Shown piece by piece: positions 24,421-35,750 of a stretch of DNA of 64,000 bases. Made by a program: the position numbers and the translations under genes. This DNA comes from Tetraselmis striata (lineage: Eukaryota; Chlorophyta; Chlorodendrophyceae; Chlorodendrales; Chlorodendraceae), in contig VCJN01000156.1 of NCBI GenBank assembly GCA_006384855.1, forward strand, positions 99,509 to 163,508. Reading direction: 5' to 3'. Numbering within the stretch: the first letter of the stretch is position 1; each line of letters starts with the position of its first letter. Below the pieces are notes generated by a model. The model had not been told where the DNA came from. It worked only from the letters and a program-made list of their open reading frames with translations, and made no database searches.

Positions 24421-25560
24421 TCTGTGCACCGCAAGTGCACTCCGCAAGCCTCGCCTCCATCCGCGTCGGAACCGGTAGTAAGTGTTGTTGTGTGCGCACA
24501 TCGTGACAACATTACACGGTGGCAATTGCAATTATTAGCGGTGGATAATGTGAAGGCGTTTTCGAAATCGACAGAGAATGAGGCGGTGCTGGCGGAGTGC
24601 ATTGGCGGTGCACAGAATAGCGTGTTGCTGGGGTTTTGGCTGCATCGGACGCCGTATTCCCACCCATCCGGCACGGAATGTCCGGTTTTCACACATTTGT
24701 GTGTTAATAAAGCAGTGTGAATATTACGCGTCTTTTACGCCGGGTGGGTGGGCATCCGGCGTCCGATGCACCCCAATTATTTGCAGCACGCTACTCTACG
24801 CACCCCCAACGCACTCCGCAAGCCTCGCCTCCATCCGCGTCGGAACCGGTAGTAAGTGTTGTTGTGTGCGCACATCGTGACAACATTACACGGTGGCAAT
24901 TGCAATTAGCGGTGGACAATGTGAAGGCGTTTTCGAAATCGACAGAGAATGTGGCGGTGCTGGCGGAGTGCATTGGCGGTGCACAGAATAGCGTGTTGCT
25001 GGGGTTTTGGCTGCATCGGACGCCGTATTCCCACCCATCCGGCACGGAATGTCCGGTTTTCACACATTTGTGTGTTAATAAAGTGTGAATATTACGCGTC
25101 TTTTACGCCGGGTGGGTGGGCATCCGGCGTCCGATGCACCCCAATTATTTGCAGCACGCTACTCTACGCACCCCCAACGCACTCCGCAAGCCTCGCCTCC
25201 ATCCGCGTCGGAACCGGTAGTAAGTGTTGTTGTGTGCGCACATCGTGACAACATTACACGGTGGCAATTGCAATTAGCGGTGGGTAATGTGAAGGCGTTT
25301 TCGAAATCGACAGAGAATGAGGCGGTGCTGGCGGAGTGCATTGGCGGTGCACAGAATAGCTTGTTGCTGGGGTTTTGGCTGCATCGGACGCCGTATTCCC
25401 ACCCATCCGGCACGGAATGTCCGGTTTTCACACATTTGCGTGTGAATATATATAGTGTGAATATTACGTAGGCGTCTTTTACGCTGGGTGGGTGGGCATC
25501 CGGCGTCCGATGCACCCCGAATCTCACCAACACGCTACTCTACGCACCCCCAACGCATTC
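24421..25560. repeat. 370-bp satellite, three units plus a partial fourth
   Basis: Unit junctions (tccgcaagcctcgcc) start at 24441, 24815 and 25183, with a partial unit from 25559, so periods are 374, 368 and 376 bp. Units are nearly identical apart from small indels, which marks recent amplification. Each unit has an open frame of about 120 codons on both strands, but the periods are not all multiples of three and I see no sign of selection on protein. Confidence 0.92.
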
Positions 25561-26465
25561 CGCCAGCCCCCCCTCTTTCCGCGCAGGTCCTACGTTCCAT
25601 TGTATGTATATACATACGTACATGTACTGCTCCGAAACCAGCCCAAACTTAATGAGTGCACAAGTGTAAATGTGGGGGGGGGGGGGGGGGGGATGTGGCG
25701 GCGGGGCATCCACTCACACATACCCCGGCGATGCATGACAAATATTACATGCCGTGGCGGGTCGGCGGGCCGACCCGGCGGGGGGGGGGGGGGGGGGGGG
25801 GGGGCGTCTATTCAACTACACGTGCGACAGTGTCGTTTCGTGGAGCAGTATATGTGCCCGGCCTCATTTATACCGCCCCCTACCTGCGCTGCATGGTCTA
25901 CCCCTAAGAATTACTTGGCACAAACCGCCATTACTTAATAGGAACCTAGCACAGCCAGGCTTATATGCCCGCTTTCCCGATCAACTTCTACGCACTTTCC
26001 GTCCCTCAACCGCCGGACATGGGGGTTAAGCCGCCAGCCTCGGCAGTTGCTTAGCCAGACTTGGCATCCCGTACCGTGTCCATGGCTTCGCAGCTCTGCC
26101 GCTGGCACACGCCGAGTCCGGCGCTTGCTGCCGCGGGGTTGCGCACGCATGCACGCACGGTAATACGCCGCCGACGCCGCCACGCTTACTTCCACCACCT
26201 TCGCCAGCCGCAGCTTCGCACGCCTTTCCGCCGACATACGAAACGCACGAATCCCCCCCCGTCCCCGCGTCATGTATATTATATTCGAGGCGACTATGCG
26301 GGGCGCAGCACACGCCGCGGCGTGGGTCGGCGGAGCGACAGGCGGCGGGAGCCCTAATGGCCGGGCAGTATCCACACCCACACAGGCACCGCCGCTCACC
26401 TCCGACGCGGATGAACCGCCTCCCACAGGAAACATGCCGGTTGGTGGTAAGCCCAGCAGGCGTGC
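25561..26465. other. Intergenic, G runs, no supported gene
   Basis: G runs at 25674-25692 and 25780-25804, and one copy of gctccgaaaccag at 25629-25641. Overlapping minus-strand frames at 25935-26556 show no motif. Confidence 0.4.
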
Positions 26466-27167
26466 GTGGGGTGCCGGCGCCGGTACTGGTGCGACGGAGC
26501 TGTCGCGTCAGGAACCGCACCGCATGTGGAGCAACACATGGCGGTGCCGGCCCCACCTATGTCTAGGGCCACCTCCTCACAACACCCCGCCACGACGGCG
26601 TCGGCCACCGCCGACGGCGCCGTTGCGGGGGGGGACGCCCTGCCAGGCGACGATGATGCGCCTGGTGCGCCGCGTCAGGAGGCGGAGGAGGCCGTGGTCG
26701 AGGCGACTGATCGGGCTGAGGGGGTTGTCGAGGCGAGCGAGGCTGCGCTCGCGCCACCCGCCCCGCAGCCACCTGCGGGACATGCCGACTTGCTCGTCGC
26801 CATGTTGACCGGAGCACTACGAGCAGTGGCGGGAGGCGGCCACATGCACTATCATGTGCGTGTCCTGGCCGGACGCCCGTCATGCGTGGACTGCGGCCAA
26901 CGGACGGACTGGGAGTGTTGCTGCGACGGCACCCCGGCTTTGTGCGGCCCCAAGTACCCATGCATGGCGACCCATCAGCGGGCAGTCCCCTGCCCGACCA
27001 CGGCCACGAAGAGGGCGGAGTTCCGCCATGTCAGGGACTCGTTCCACGACGCGACTCGCGCCGCCGTGTGTGAGGCTTCCGAGAAGGCACGCGCGGCTGG
27101 TAGGGTGCGCAGGGTGAGGCGGCGGACGGCCCAGGAGCTGAAGGAGAGCGAGACATGCCGTCAGTGA
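26466..27167 (+). pseudogene. Zinc-ribbon protein, possibly a piggyBac-type transposase C-terminus
   Basis: The frame has an acidic alanine-rich first half (PGDDDAPGAPRQEAEEAVVE). A cysteine module follows around residues 140-172: CVDCGQRTDWECCCDGTPAL then CGPKYPCMATHQ. The spacing C-x2-C, C-x2-C-like, LC, C-x3-H recalls the C-terminal zinc ribbon of piggyBac-like transposases. No DDE catalytic region is visible upstream, so this would be a remnant or a captured domain. The C-terminus is basic (RAAGRVRRVRRRTAQEL). The start at 26466 is the first in-frame codon and not otherwise supported. A chance cysteine cluster is possible. Confidence 0.35.
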
Positions 27168-27208
27168 GGTCGGGCGCAATGTCATTGGGTGGGGCACACG
27201 GACGTGTA

Positions 27209-27525
27209 ACACTTGCACTTTGCGCGTACTGCTGGGTTACATCCAGGCTGCGTCACACTATGCAACCGGAAAGGCTGCGTTGCTACTGCAAACAATGCGA
27301 CGCCTCACTCTGTAGCAACCGCTGCCGCGCCTATCCCACAGCCGCTGCCCCCCCCCACCCCCCCCCCCCCCCCCGCGCGGGATCCCCGCCATCAGCAGCT
27401 TGCACTTGCACTTTGCGCGTACTGCTGGGTTACATCCAGGCGGCGTCACACCGGAAAGGCTGCGTTGCTACTGCAAACGATGCTACGCCTCACTCGGTAG
27501 CAACCGCTGCCCCGCCCATCCCACT
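27209..27525. repeat. Direct duplication of about 125 bp separated by a C run
   Basis: Copies at about 27209-27340 and 27408-27525 share long identical blocks (ttgcgcgtactgctgggtta, ggaaaggctgcgttgctact). Between them lies an interrupted run of about 25 C at 27349-27374. Confidence 0.85.
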
Positions 27526-28117
27526 CGGGATGCTGAGAGCAGCTAAAGGGCACCGGGGGCGGGGCAAGAGGGAGCAGGGCCAATGATTGTGGAAGAGCGG
27601 GGACCCGCTTGCATGCCATCGTATTATATCTTGCACAATATCTGTTGCTGCACTCATATCTCACATCACTAGCTTAGCTATAGTGATTCCCCCCCCCCCC
27701 CCCCCCCCGCACCGCGTACGCACAAGCCTGGGTATACGCATCAACTGCCCGCCGGGATGAGAAACTGGTATTGGTAGTGTGTCTGTGGGGTGGAGGGGGG
27801 GCAAAAGAGCTGCCAATTGCTGCCAAGCTGGTGCGTTACATTGGGGCAGGCGCTGGGCAGACAATTGGGGCTCGCTTCAGAGCATTGTCTAGTGCCTATG
27901 CGGCTGCGCCGCCTCCGCCGCATGCAGACTCTGCGGGCTCACCAGCACCGCCACCTCAGTCATGCGGCCCTGCATCCCGCAGCCCGCCGCCGTCAGCCAG
28001 ATCAGAGGTATCCAGAAGCCAGTGCTGGGGTTGTTGCGGCATGACCGCATAGTTTTCAGCGGCTGCCGTCCACAGCTTGTAATGCATCCCTTTCCGCCGA
28101 TTCCGCTGTATGCGCTG

Positions 28118-28490
28118 TCTTGGCGCCGCGCTGCCCCGGCCGCCGCGCCTTGGCGCCGCGCTGCCCCGGCCGCCGCGCCTTGGCGCCGCGCTGCCCCGGC
28201 CGCCGCGCCTTGGCGCCGCGCTGCCCCGGCCGCCGCGCCTTGGCGCCGCGCTGCCCCGGCCGCCGCGCCTTGGCGCCGCGCTGCCCCGGCCGCCGCGCCT
28301 TGGCGCCGCGCTGCCCCGGCCGCCGCGCCTTGGCGCCCCGCTGCCCCGGCCGCCGCGCCTTGGCGCCGCGCTGCCCCGGCCGCCGCGCCTTGGCGCCGCG
28401 CTGCCCCGGCCGCCGCGCCTTGGCGCCGCGCTCCCCGGCCGCCGCGCCTTGGCGCCGCGCTGCCCCGGCCGCCGCGCCTTGGCGCCGCGC
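28118..28490. repeat. 30-bp GC-rich minisatellite, about 12 units
   Basis: Unit ttggcgccgcgctgccccgg + ccgccgcgcc, nearly perfect; one unit lacks a base near 28433. It is open in all frames and creates long artefactual proteins of the type GAKARRPGQR. Confidence 0.95.
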
Positions 28491-28499
28491 GGGGTATCG

Positions 28500-30088
28500 A
28501 GTCCTCCCCTCCCTAGTGAGCGCGTCCACCTGCGCCTTGCGCTCGGGGCCGTCCTCCTCCGTCTCCACATTCTGCAACCCCCACCGCGTGACGAACCACG
28601 CAGCTCCTTGCATGCGCTTGTACATGTGCCCAAGCACCGCCTGGGGACGCGAAGCTCCTTCTCGGTCATGATCGCCTTCACCCGGGCCTCCTCGAGCAGC
28701 GGACCGGCGTTAAGAATGGAAAACGTTTCCATGTGGTGCAAGCAGTCCTCCATGACCCAGCCGGACTGCACCGTCACCTTGCCTGACCCTGCAGTCATGG
28801 AGGGGAATGCCGTCACGCCCACGCCCACGCCCACGCCCACGCCCGGGGGGGGGGGGGGGGGTTACCTTTCGATTCTTGGACACTGCAAACGAAGGGCGCA
28901 ACCCGCGTTCAAAGTTGCTGGGTATCGGGACTAAAGCCTGGCGCCGGTCTTCCTGCTTCATAGCTCGGAATCCAATGTGGCCCTGCACGGTGACAAATTT
29001 CCTCCAGAAGTCCCTTCCCAAGCCAAAAAAAAACAGGTGGAACGGCGCGAGGGGGAAGAGGTTGATCATGCTGACATAGCCCAGGACCACATGCACATGG
29101 CACACGCCATGGCAGCCAGTGTTCTGCTTGGCCTCCGCCAGCCGGGTTGTGTTGAACGCACGCCGGGCAAGGTGCGTGATTCACTGGACAAGTCATCGCC
29201 TTGATGGACGGTTACCAAGCGAGCCTCCCCGTCCGCATCCACAGGGGGGTGCTCCTGGGCAGCCGCCATAGCCTCCACAACCTGCCACGCCGACCAGGCG
29301 GGTGCGTGTGATTCCATACAACCGCAGTTGAGTGGTGCCACCAGCACGCAGGCCGGGCCCACTCACCTCTGAACGCAGAAGGTCCACAATGTCACCGTCC
29401 TCGAAAACAGCGCGCCACTGGGTCGCCCCGCCGTAGTCCTCCAACACCCACTCGGTAACGACGCCGGTTATCACGCCGTAGTGCCATACTCCCCGGAACT
29501 TCTTGGCGATGACCTTCATGTAGAAGTCGCCGGGATCGCCTTTCCATATCACGCCCTCATCGCGGGTTCGACGCCCGCCGGCGGCCACGCAGGCGCGTCG
29601 ATGTCCATACCGTCTTCGCCAACGGGGTCCTCCCCCACGCCCATCACATCGTCCACCTTCGAGCCGCCGTCGTCCGAGACCGGCGCCGGCGGGCCGTTTC
29701 CGACGGCTGCAGCTACTCCTGCTGCCGCGCTTGTTGCTGCTGTTGCTGCTGCTGCTGCTGCCGCCCCTGCTGCTGCTGCTTGTGATAAGGCGGCCTTGCG
29801 GCGCAACTTAGCCGCACGCTTCAACGAGTGGCTACAGTTCGGGAATTTTAGGAAGTGCCGCTCTCGCGCCGTCCTTTCACTACTACCCGTCACGATGCCG
29901 TGGCAGTGCTTGCATGTGTACACGCCATCCTTCGACACACTCGCTATCCATCCCTTTGCCGGCATGCCTGCTGCCGCGCGCGGGGGGCGGGGGGGGGGGG
30001 GGGGGGGGGGTTGAGAGTTGGGGTGGATGTAACCCACCACCGGCAGGCAACACAGATGCGAGTGCGCGGCTGTCCGCGCTTGATTCAA
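28500..30088 (-). pseudogene. Transposon-like gene remnant: BED-type finger plus Tudor-like module
   Basis: Read on the minus strand, a first segment (30088-29549) holds GWIASVSKDGVYTCKHCHG with a following ERHFLKFPNC, a W...CxxC...H...C arrangement like a BED zinc finger. It continues into an alanine-rich linker coded by (CTG)n. A second segment (29588-29193) reads GVWHYGVITGVVTEWVLEDY then VFEDGDIVDLL, a Tudor/chromo-like fold motif often seen in algal transposon proteins. Further segments read INLFPLAPFHLFFFGLGRDF (about 29060) and LEEARVKAIMTEKE followed, after a frame change, by MYKRMQGAAWFVTRWG (28690-28560). Several frame changes and no complete catalytic domain suggest a remnant. The transposase family is uncertain. 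Confidence 0.4.
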
Positions 30089-30090
30089 CG

Positions 30091-31622
30091 GTGAGCGGCG
30101 GTGACCGTGAGGCGACCCCGTACTTCATGCGCGTGCTGGGGCGTTACACAATCATCAGCAGTTAGGGCGGCTGCATTAAAACGCGCACCTACGAACACCA
30201 CCTACCGCCTACCACCTACCGTACCACCTACATCCGCCCACACCTCCGCCCGTCGTGCCGCACATCGCGGCACACCGCGGGGTCAGCGGTCAGCGATGTG
30301 CGGCGATGTGCAATGAGTGCGTACATCCGCCTGTACTTAGCCCGGGTGCTCCGCGTCGGCGGGCGACACGCGAGCCCGCGTGCGCATATCAATTTGATGA
30401 AATTATGGAAACGAGAAATTCATATAGTACTTTACATGTCGCGCGCGATAGTCGTCGCTACTGGGTATGAAATCCACGTCCCTCGTCCGTCCCGTATCGT
30501 CCCCGTATGTCGTCGTTCGTCACCAGTAGGGCACATTTACGTCACATCTGAATCTCACAGTGGGAGGGGGGACGGCACACCCTCTAGCGACCTGAAACCT
30601 CAAGGTCGTACTCGATGCGGTGGCGGACATGCTTCGTGTTAACAGCGAAGACCACGCCAAGAGGGGGTTGGATAGTTATTTTTTGAATATTAATATAATA
30701 AAAGGGGTATTATGGGCACCATTACTACTACATGGCGAAGTTTGAGCAGACGCGCGCGCGGCGCGCGGTCGTCGTTTCTCTACCCAAGAAGGACTTGCGA
30801 CGATTGCGACAAGCGCCTTCCCTCCGAGGGTTGCGCTGACTACGGCTGTGTCGGTATATAGGTTGCAGGGGCGGGTGATGAGATGGTCCTCGCAGGCGTC
30901 GTCTGGACCTAGATCTTCACTTACATGGGCCTTTGGGCGCATGCCAAGTGAGGGGGTGCAGGTAGCGGCGGTCGCGATTGCGGCGCCTCGCGGAGTGCAT
31001 AAGAGCCTTGAGTGACAGAGAGTTGTCGATAAGTCGATCCGGCTCCCAACGGATGCGTTTGCGGCGAACTGGCACCGGCGAAGGCCGTGCCCCTGCTACC
31101 GCCGCCGCGTCGATGCCCCCCACTTGATCCACATCTCCCATTGTGTCACCACAACCGCCCACTCGCTCGTTGTGCGAGTTCGCAGTTGTGCTACCTCCGG
31201 ACAGTGCCGACATGGCTGATATCCAGGTGGAGTCGTCGACGACAAACGACGGAGGTCGACTGTAGTAACGCCAAAACATACTTGAGGCGTTGATAACGCA
31301 TGGTCATCTTGCCGAGACTATATTTACGCCCGCTCGGCGGGGTGGACTGTCTGAAATACGCGTATGTGCTCGCTAGTCACTCCGAGCTCCAGGGCCTATA
31401 AGAACCTAATATGACTAATACTAACGCGGCTCTGGGCCAGTGTGAGACAAGAAGCGCTCGGGGTGGGAGCGCTGTTCTTACATAAGTAGTGACCGGCTGC
31501 GAAGGATCCCGCCGGCAGATAATGGATATGCCTTATTGGGGCGATACGGCAGCGCTGCGCGGGCAGATGGGCGTGCATACGGTCATTCAGTTTATATTAC
31601 TCCTAACTACTAGAAATGTGAA
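30091..31622. other. No confident gene
   Basis: A minus frame at 30917-31279 with a basic C-terminus (RKRIRWEPDRLIDNSLSLK) is the only stretch with gene-like composition, but it has no recognised motif or neighbour exons. The G run at 29990-30010 lies just before this stretch. Confidence 0.35.
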
Positions 31623-31904
31623 ATGATCAAAAGTGTACCGGGTTTCAACACTTATGCTGGATTTTTAGCGGCATTCAAGCATGCATACGTCCGGGCGTTC
31701 CCCGACGCTGCAGCCCGCACCGCGGACTTGTCACGAGTGTCCCGCCATTCGGGCCGGAAATCGCTCGCAACATGGTTGTGGAACACGTACCAGAGTCAGC
31801 GTCTGGCCGCGGACGCATGCCAATGGGCTTGCCGGGAGGATGCGATGGATGCATATTCTCGACCATATGTGGCACATATTTTACGGTTGACTAGTAATTT
31901 ATAA
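31623..31904 (+). pseudogene. Crypton-like tyrosine recombinase C-terminal fragment
   Basis: The frame contains LSRVSRHSGRKSLATWLWNT, an H-x-x-R box of tyrosine recombinases. About 30 residues on, WACREDAMDAYSRPYVAHI supplies candidate catalytic tyrosines in the usual place. The RHSGRKSLATWLW form is unlike the HSLRKGAASAAN form of the element at 47.5-50.7 kb, so it is a different family. The N-terminal domain and first catalytic arginine are not in this frame. I infer a relic of a Crypton-like DNA element. Confidence 0.4.
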
Positions 31905-32125
31905 TTTCAAGCTAGCATCCAGCATCCACGCACATCAAGAGGAACCTCGTACCGTCGTGCCGTGCACGATCGTTTTGCATGAGCCTACACGGCGGATGAA
32001 TTCTCTGCTGATAACGCCACGTTGTACGCAGCGCGTACATGCCCACGTCGTGCCTCGCATGTCATGTGAGGGGCTAGTTCGGGTGGCGCCCCACTTACAT
32101 GCCAGGCTAGTAAATGGAATATGTT

Positions 32126-32886
32126 GGGAGTTAGGTCTAAGGTATTGGCTACTCTTCGATAAGCTCAAATCTCGATGAAGCTATTGCCGGCATCTCAGAC
32201 TTGCTAAGACTACTACATGCGGCAAGGGGCCATTTCGAGCAAACGTTGTAATGTACTTCGTTTACATTTCAATTGATTGTGGCCCAGTCCTCCAAAAAGG
32301 TACATTTCGCCGACCTCGGAGCTGTGGTGACAGTGGCGGCGAAGTGATGTTTTGGAAGGGGCGGCACGGCCGCGTGCGTCGCGCGCTATCCGCATAAGGC
32401 GGCGTTACGAATAAATTAACTAAGTATTCCACGCGCCTATTGGGACCGACAGCTTCTACGACAAACCAGCCAGCCAGGGAAGCGTTGCCCTCCAACCGGC
32501 AACAACCGCGGAAACAACGGGAGGGGAAGAGCAAGCGACACTAGGTCAAGGACTCAAGGTGTAGTGGGCCGCGGGGGTCGTGGGAACCTCGGCTATCCCA
32601 CTACAATTAGTTACGAGCGAGGTTTGCAAGATCCGGCCCATTTCCGGCTACTTTTTACTCGTTCCCGCCCATCTCGCCCCACGCGATAAAGCCACAGGAG
32701 TAGGAGTCAGGTCTAAGGCATTGGATGCTATTCGATAATCTCGAATATATCGATGAAGCTATAGTCGGCACCTCAGACTGGGTAAGACTACTAAGCGGCA
32801 GCAAAAGCCATTTCAAGAAAACACTGTAATGTACTGTGTATACATCTCAATTGATCGTGGCACTGCCCCTCCAAAAAGCAGCATTT
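32126..32886. mobile_element. Small element with 185-bp terminal direct repeats (TRIM-like)
   Basis: About 32126-32310 and 32698-32884 are diverged direct repeats (both start near gtctaaggyattgg and end near cctccaaaaagg/c). They bracket about 390 bp of non-coding sequence that recurs, without the terminal repeats, at 19940-20285. The layout recalls terminal-repeat retrotransposons in miniature, but no primer-binding site or polypurine tract was recognised. A tandem duplication interrupted by another repeat would look the same. Confidence 0.5.
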
Positions 32887-33139
32887 TTCTTACAATTCAG
32901 TGACGCGCCCGGATGCGCAGCCGTTCTGCTGTATCCTCAGCAACAGTTGGCGCAAAAGGTGAAGTGCTGCTGAGGCGGCTTCGCTACACGGGGCATTTTT
33001 AAAGCGTTTTTGCCGCCGGCGGTACAATTCTAGAACATGGGCGAACTTGATTGGTATCTTTAGTATAAGCAGCAGCACAGTAGCGACATGTGCTTGCACA
33101 TATCTATAGTATATAGTATGGTACGGGTTAAGACAGGGT

Positions 33140-35036
33140 GGCCCCGGGAACACTATCATACCCCCTTCCCATAGAGCATGGCCTCCGACAAGGGGTGTCC
33201 CGCTCCCCCCATTCTATTGAACATATTTATTAACGATATATTCGATGGCGGGGTAGAACATCTAGGGTGTAATGTACTATGGTGTACCAATACATTAGCG
33301 GCGAGGCGACCACTACGGGTAGTGCCATATCATTTATACACGGACGACGCAGTTGGTCTCACATGCTCGTTCGATAACCTGCATGCCATGTTCCCCCTCT
33401 TCTCGCATTGGGCGGAGGACCATTTTATGGGGTTTTGGGTACGTAAGTGTGGGGTGATGGCATTAGGCCGATATTATGACGAGACCACGCTAGGCAAACA
33501 AGCTGCCCGATGGCACCTTGGGGGGGGGGGGGGGGTACCGGTTGTAAATGAACATAGGTATTTGGGTTCGGTCATTAGCTCGGATTCATGTACATGGTAT
33601 GCGGTACATCATAGTAGACGACCGGTTTAAGGAGGGTAAACGCGCAATTGACGGGCTCGATTCGATATTAGTCGGTGGGCGGGACACAATTCCTATTAAT
33701 GTGCGTGTGTCTACCTTTAAAATCTGTATACTACCGATTCTACTTTTACGGGCGGTGTGGAACTATTGGGGATGGATAGAGCTAGCGGCGCAAATAAATC
33801 ACAAACTGTACTCAATCAGGGGTTGCGGTGCCCTATTGGGGTTGGTAAAAAATCCCATGGGTTGGCCACTGCACCGATGATGCGGGAATTGGATATTGCG
33901 CCCATGGAGCAGGCTACGGCCGCTGCGGCACGGGCTCGGGCGTTCCTTAAAGCATCCGACTTGAATACGTGTATATATAACCCATTTAGTAGATCAGCCA
34001 AATCGGGCGCGCCCTCGCGTCACGTGGACGTCGGGGACTGTGCGGTGGTTAGATCGACTCGCTAGGGCGAACGTAGGGGCGGCTAGCTAAGGGGGCGCAC
34101 CTTCCCCTTGAGTGGAGGTAGGTCACTAGCAGCCGTGCGCGATGCCGCTGAACTACGCTAGTAAAGGCATCAGTGTGGGGGCGTTACGAATCGTCGGCAG
34201 CGTTAGCCCGTACGAAAACATCGGGTATTTATGTCCATGCGTCTTATGCGTCAACCCGTTGCTACAGTACGGTGCGGGTGTCCCCGCGAGGGTTGTGGCC
34301 GGGCTGCATATCATGATACAATTACGCACCCGAGTATTTCCCACTGCCCGTCGATTGGCCCGGATTCATGCCATGCTTGAGCGGTTCCTTGAGCACTGCC
34401 CTGCGTGTGGCGGAAGTAAATCTGAGACTATCGGACATATGTTGGTGAAGTGCCCACCGCCATAATTTGGGGTTGTTAGTTCCGAAGTTTATATTAGTAG
34501 GATTGGATTAGTAGGATAAAATCCGGGATTCTATTATTAGAAGTCAGGTTATTGCGTCAACCCTTGAGGCCCTGAGGACTTAAGTGCCTTTATTTTGAGC
34601 AGGGTCCCTCCCTCCCTTCACGGCGCCATGATTTTTCCTGAAAATGGTAAATTTTCCAGTTATGGTGTCGGGCCCTCCCTCACATTGCCTTTTTTGTTGC
34701 ACATAACTCGCACTCCCGGAATGCTTTGCTCCGCGGGCTTGCCTCAACTCGCTGTACTCGAATGGGCCGACGCCCGAACGGGTAGAGCGGACCTTAAATG
34801 TGCCGGGTATTTGATTGCAGTGTTTTAGACGGTGATCCAACAGTGTTGGAAATTCCATCACTGGCCGTCAATTAGTCTTGCAGAATGCTTCGGCAGTTTG
34901 CTTCTTGACTATTTAACGGAGCGTCGCCTACCCAGGGCTTCCCGAAACTGGATCGCTGCCTTAACGGTCGTCGTAGAGACGCTGCCAATAGGGTTTCACA
35001 GTTGCCAATCCTTTCCCGGGGCGAAAATGAATAAGT
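33140..35036 (+). mobile_element. 5'-truncated, frameshifted LINE
   Basis: Same family as the copy at 2159-3037. Coding fragments occur in order: ILLNIFINDIFDGGVEHLG and VVPYHLYTDDAVGLT (33178-33630; YTDD is the reverse transcriptase catalytic box), FKEGKRAIDGLDSILVGGRD then STFKICILPILLL (33548-33880), GLATAPMMRELDIAPMEQAT (33757-34065) and the finger region ARVVAGLHIMIQLRTRVFPT with CPACGGSKSETIGHMLVKCP (34142-34465). At least three frame changes and the missing fingers/endonuclease region make it inactive. The 3' tail from about 34805 ends in an A-rich stretch at 35026-35036. Confidence 0.8.
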
Positions 35037-35037
35037 G

Positions 35038-35330
35038 AATTAATATACACATATATGTATGTACGTATGCATGTATGGATACACATACATACATACATAC
35101 ATACATAAACATATACATATAAGTTTATGAGCACATAAATTTTATATATTTCTATGTATATATATGCTCGCACATGAAGTATGTGCCACTGGTCATGTCC
35201 ATGTACATATAAACAGAAATAGATGCACACACACACATGTATTGGTATATTATGTGTATATGTGTATATAAAGAAAATATATGTATATACACATGTATTC
35301 ATACATATGCTTGCACATAAAGTATGTGGT
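35038..35330. repeat. AT-rich microsatellite (TATATG/CATA type)
   Basis: Interrupted tracts of ataca, tatg and tgca motifs immediately downstream of the LINE tail. Confidence 0.85.
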
Positions 35331-35750
35331 CATGTCTCAGGGACGAATGGACGAAAAATAGAATAAAAGCGCAACCCGCGCGCTTGTTGTTTTTACCGCT
35401 TCGCGACACCGCGCGACGGTTCGAAATCGCTCCTGCGGCGCGCCATAATTCGCCACCATCTGGCTGCACGACGCGGGTATCTCAGACAGGCAGGTAGCTT
35501 TGAACATTGTCCCGGTAAACAGCATCGAGGCCCGCTGGGATATAGGGGCGAAAGGCCGCCGGCAGCGCTGGACACGGACCAAGCACAGCCTGCATCACGG
35601 AGCCACTCTTCTCGACTGCGTTAGCCGCTCCGCTGCTGCACACTGTGCCTTGCCGGCTGCCCCCACGGCCGTGCGCTGTGTCGGACAGGCTGTGGCGGTG
35701 GCGCCCGCGCTTGATCTCTCGGGTGAATCGTCGGTTCGGCGGCCAACGCC
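35331..35750. other. Upstream of the membrane protein gene, no gene seen
   Basis: GC-rich, with overlapping short frames. Probably contains the promoter of the gene starting at 35751. Confidence 0.35.

Noticed and set aside
24424-25533. Repeated 90-128 codon frames
   Set aside because: Satellite DNA; periods are not all multiples of three and both strands are open.
24421-25560. Possible CRISPR-like array
   Set aside because: Units are 370 bp tandem copies without spacer alternation, in a eukaryotic genome.
27956-28934. Frames of 180-290 codons rich in PRPPRLGA or GAKARRPGQR
   Set aside because: Produced by the 30-bp minisatellite, which is open in all frames.
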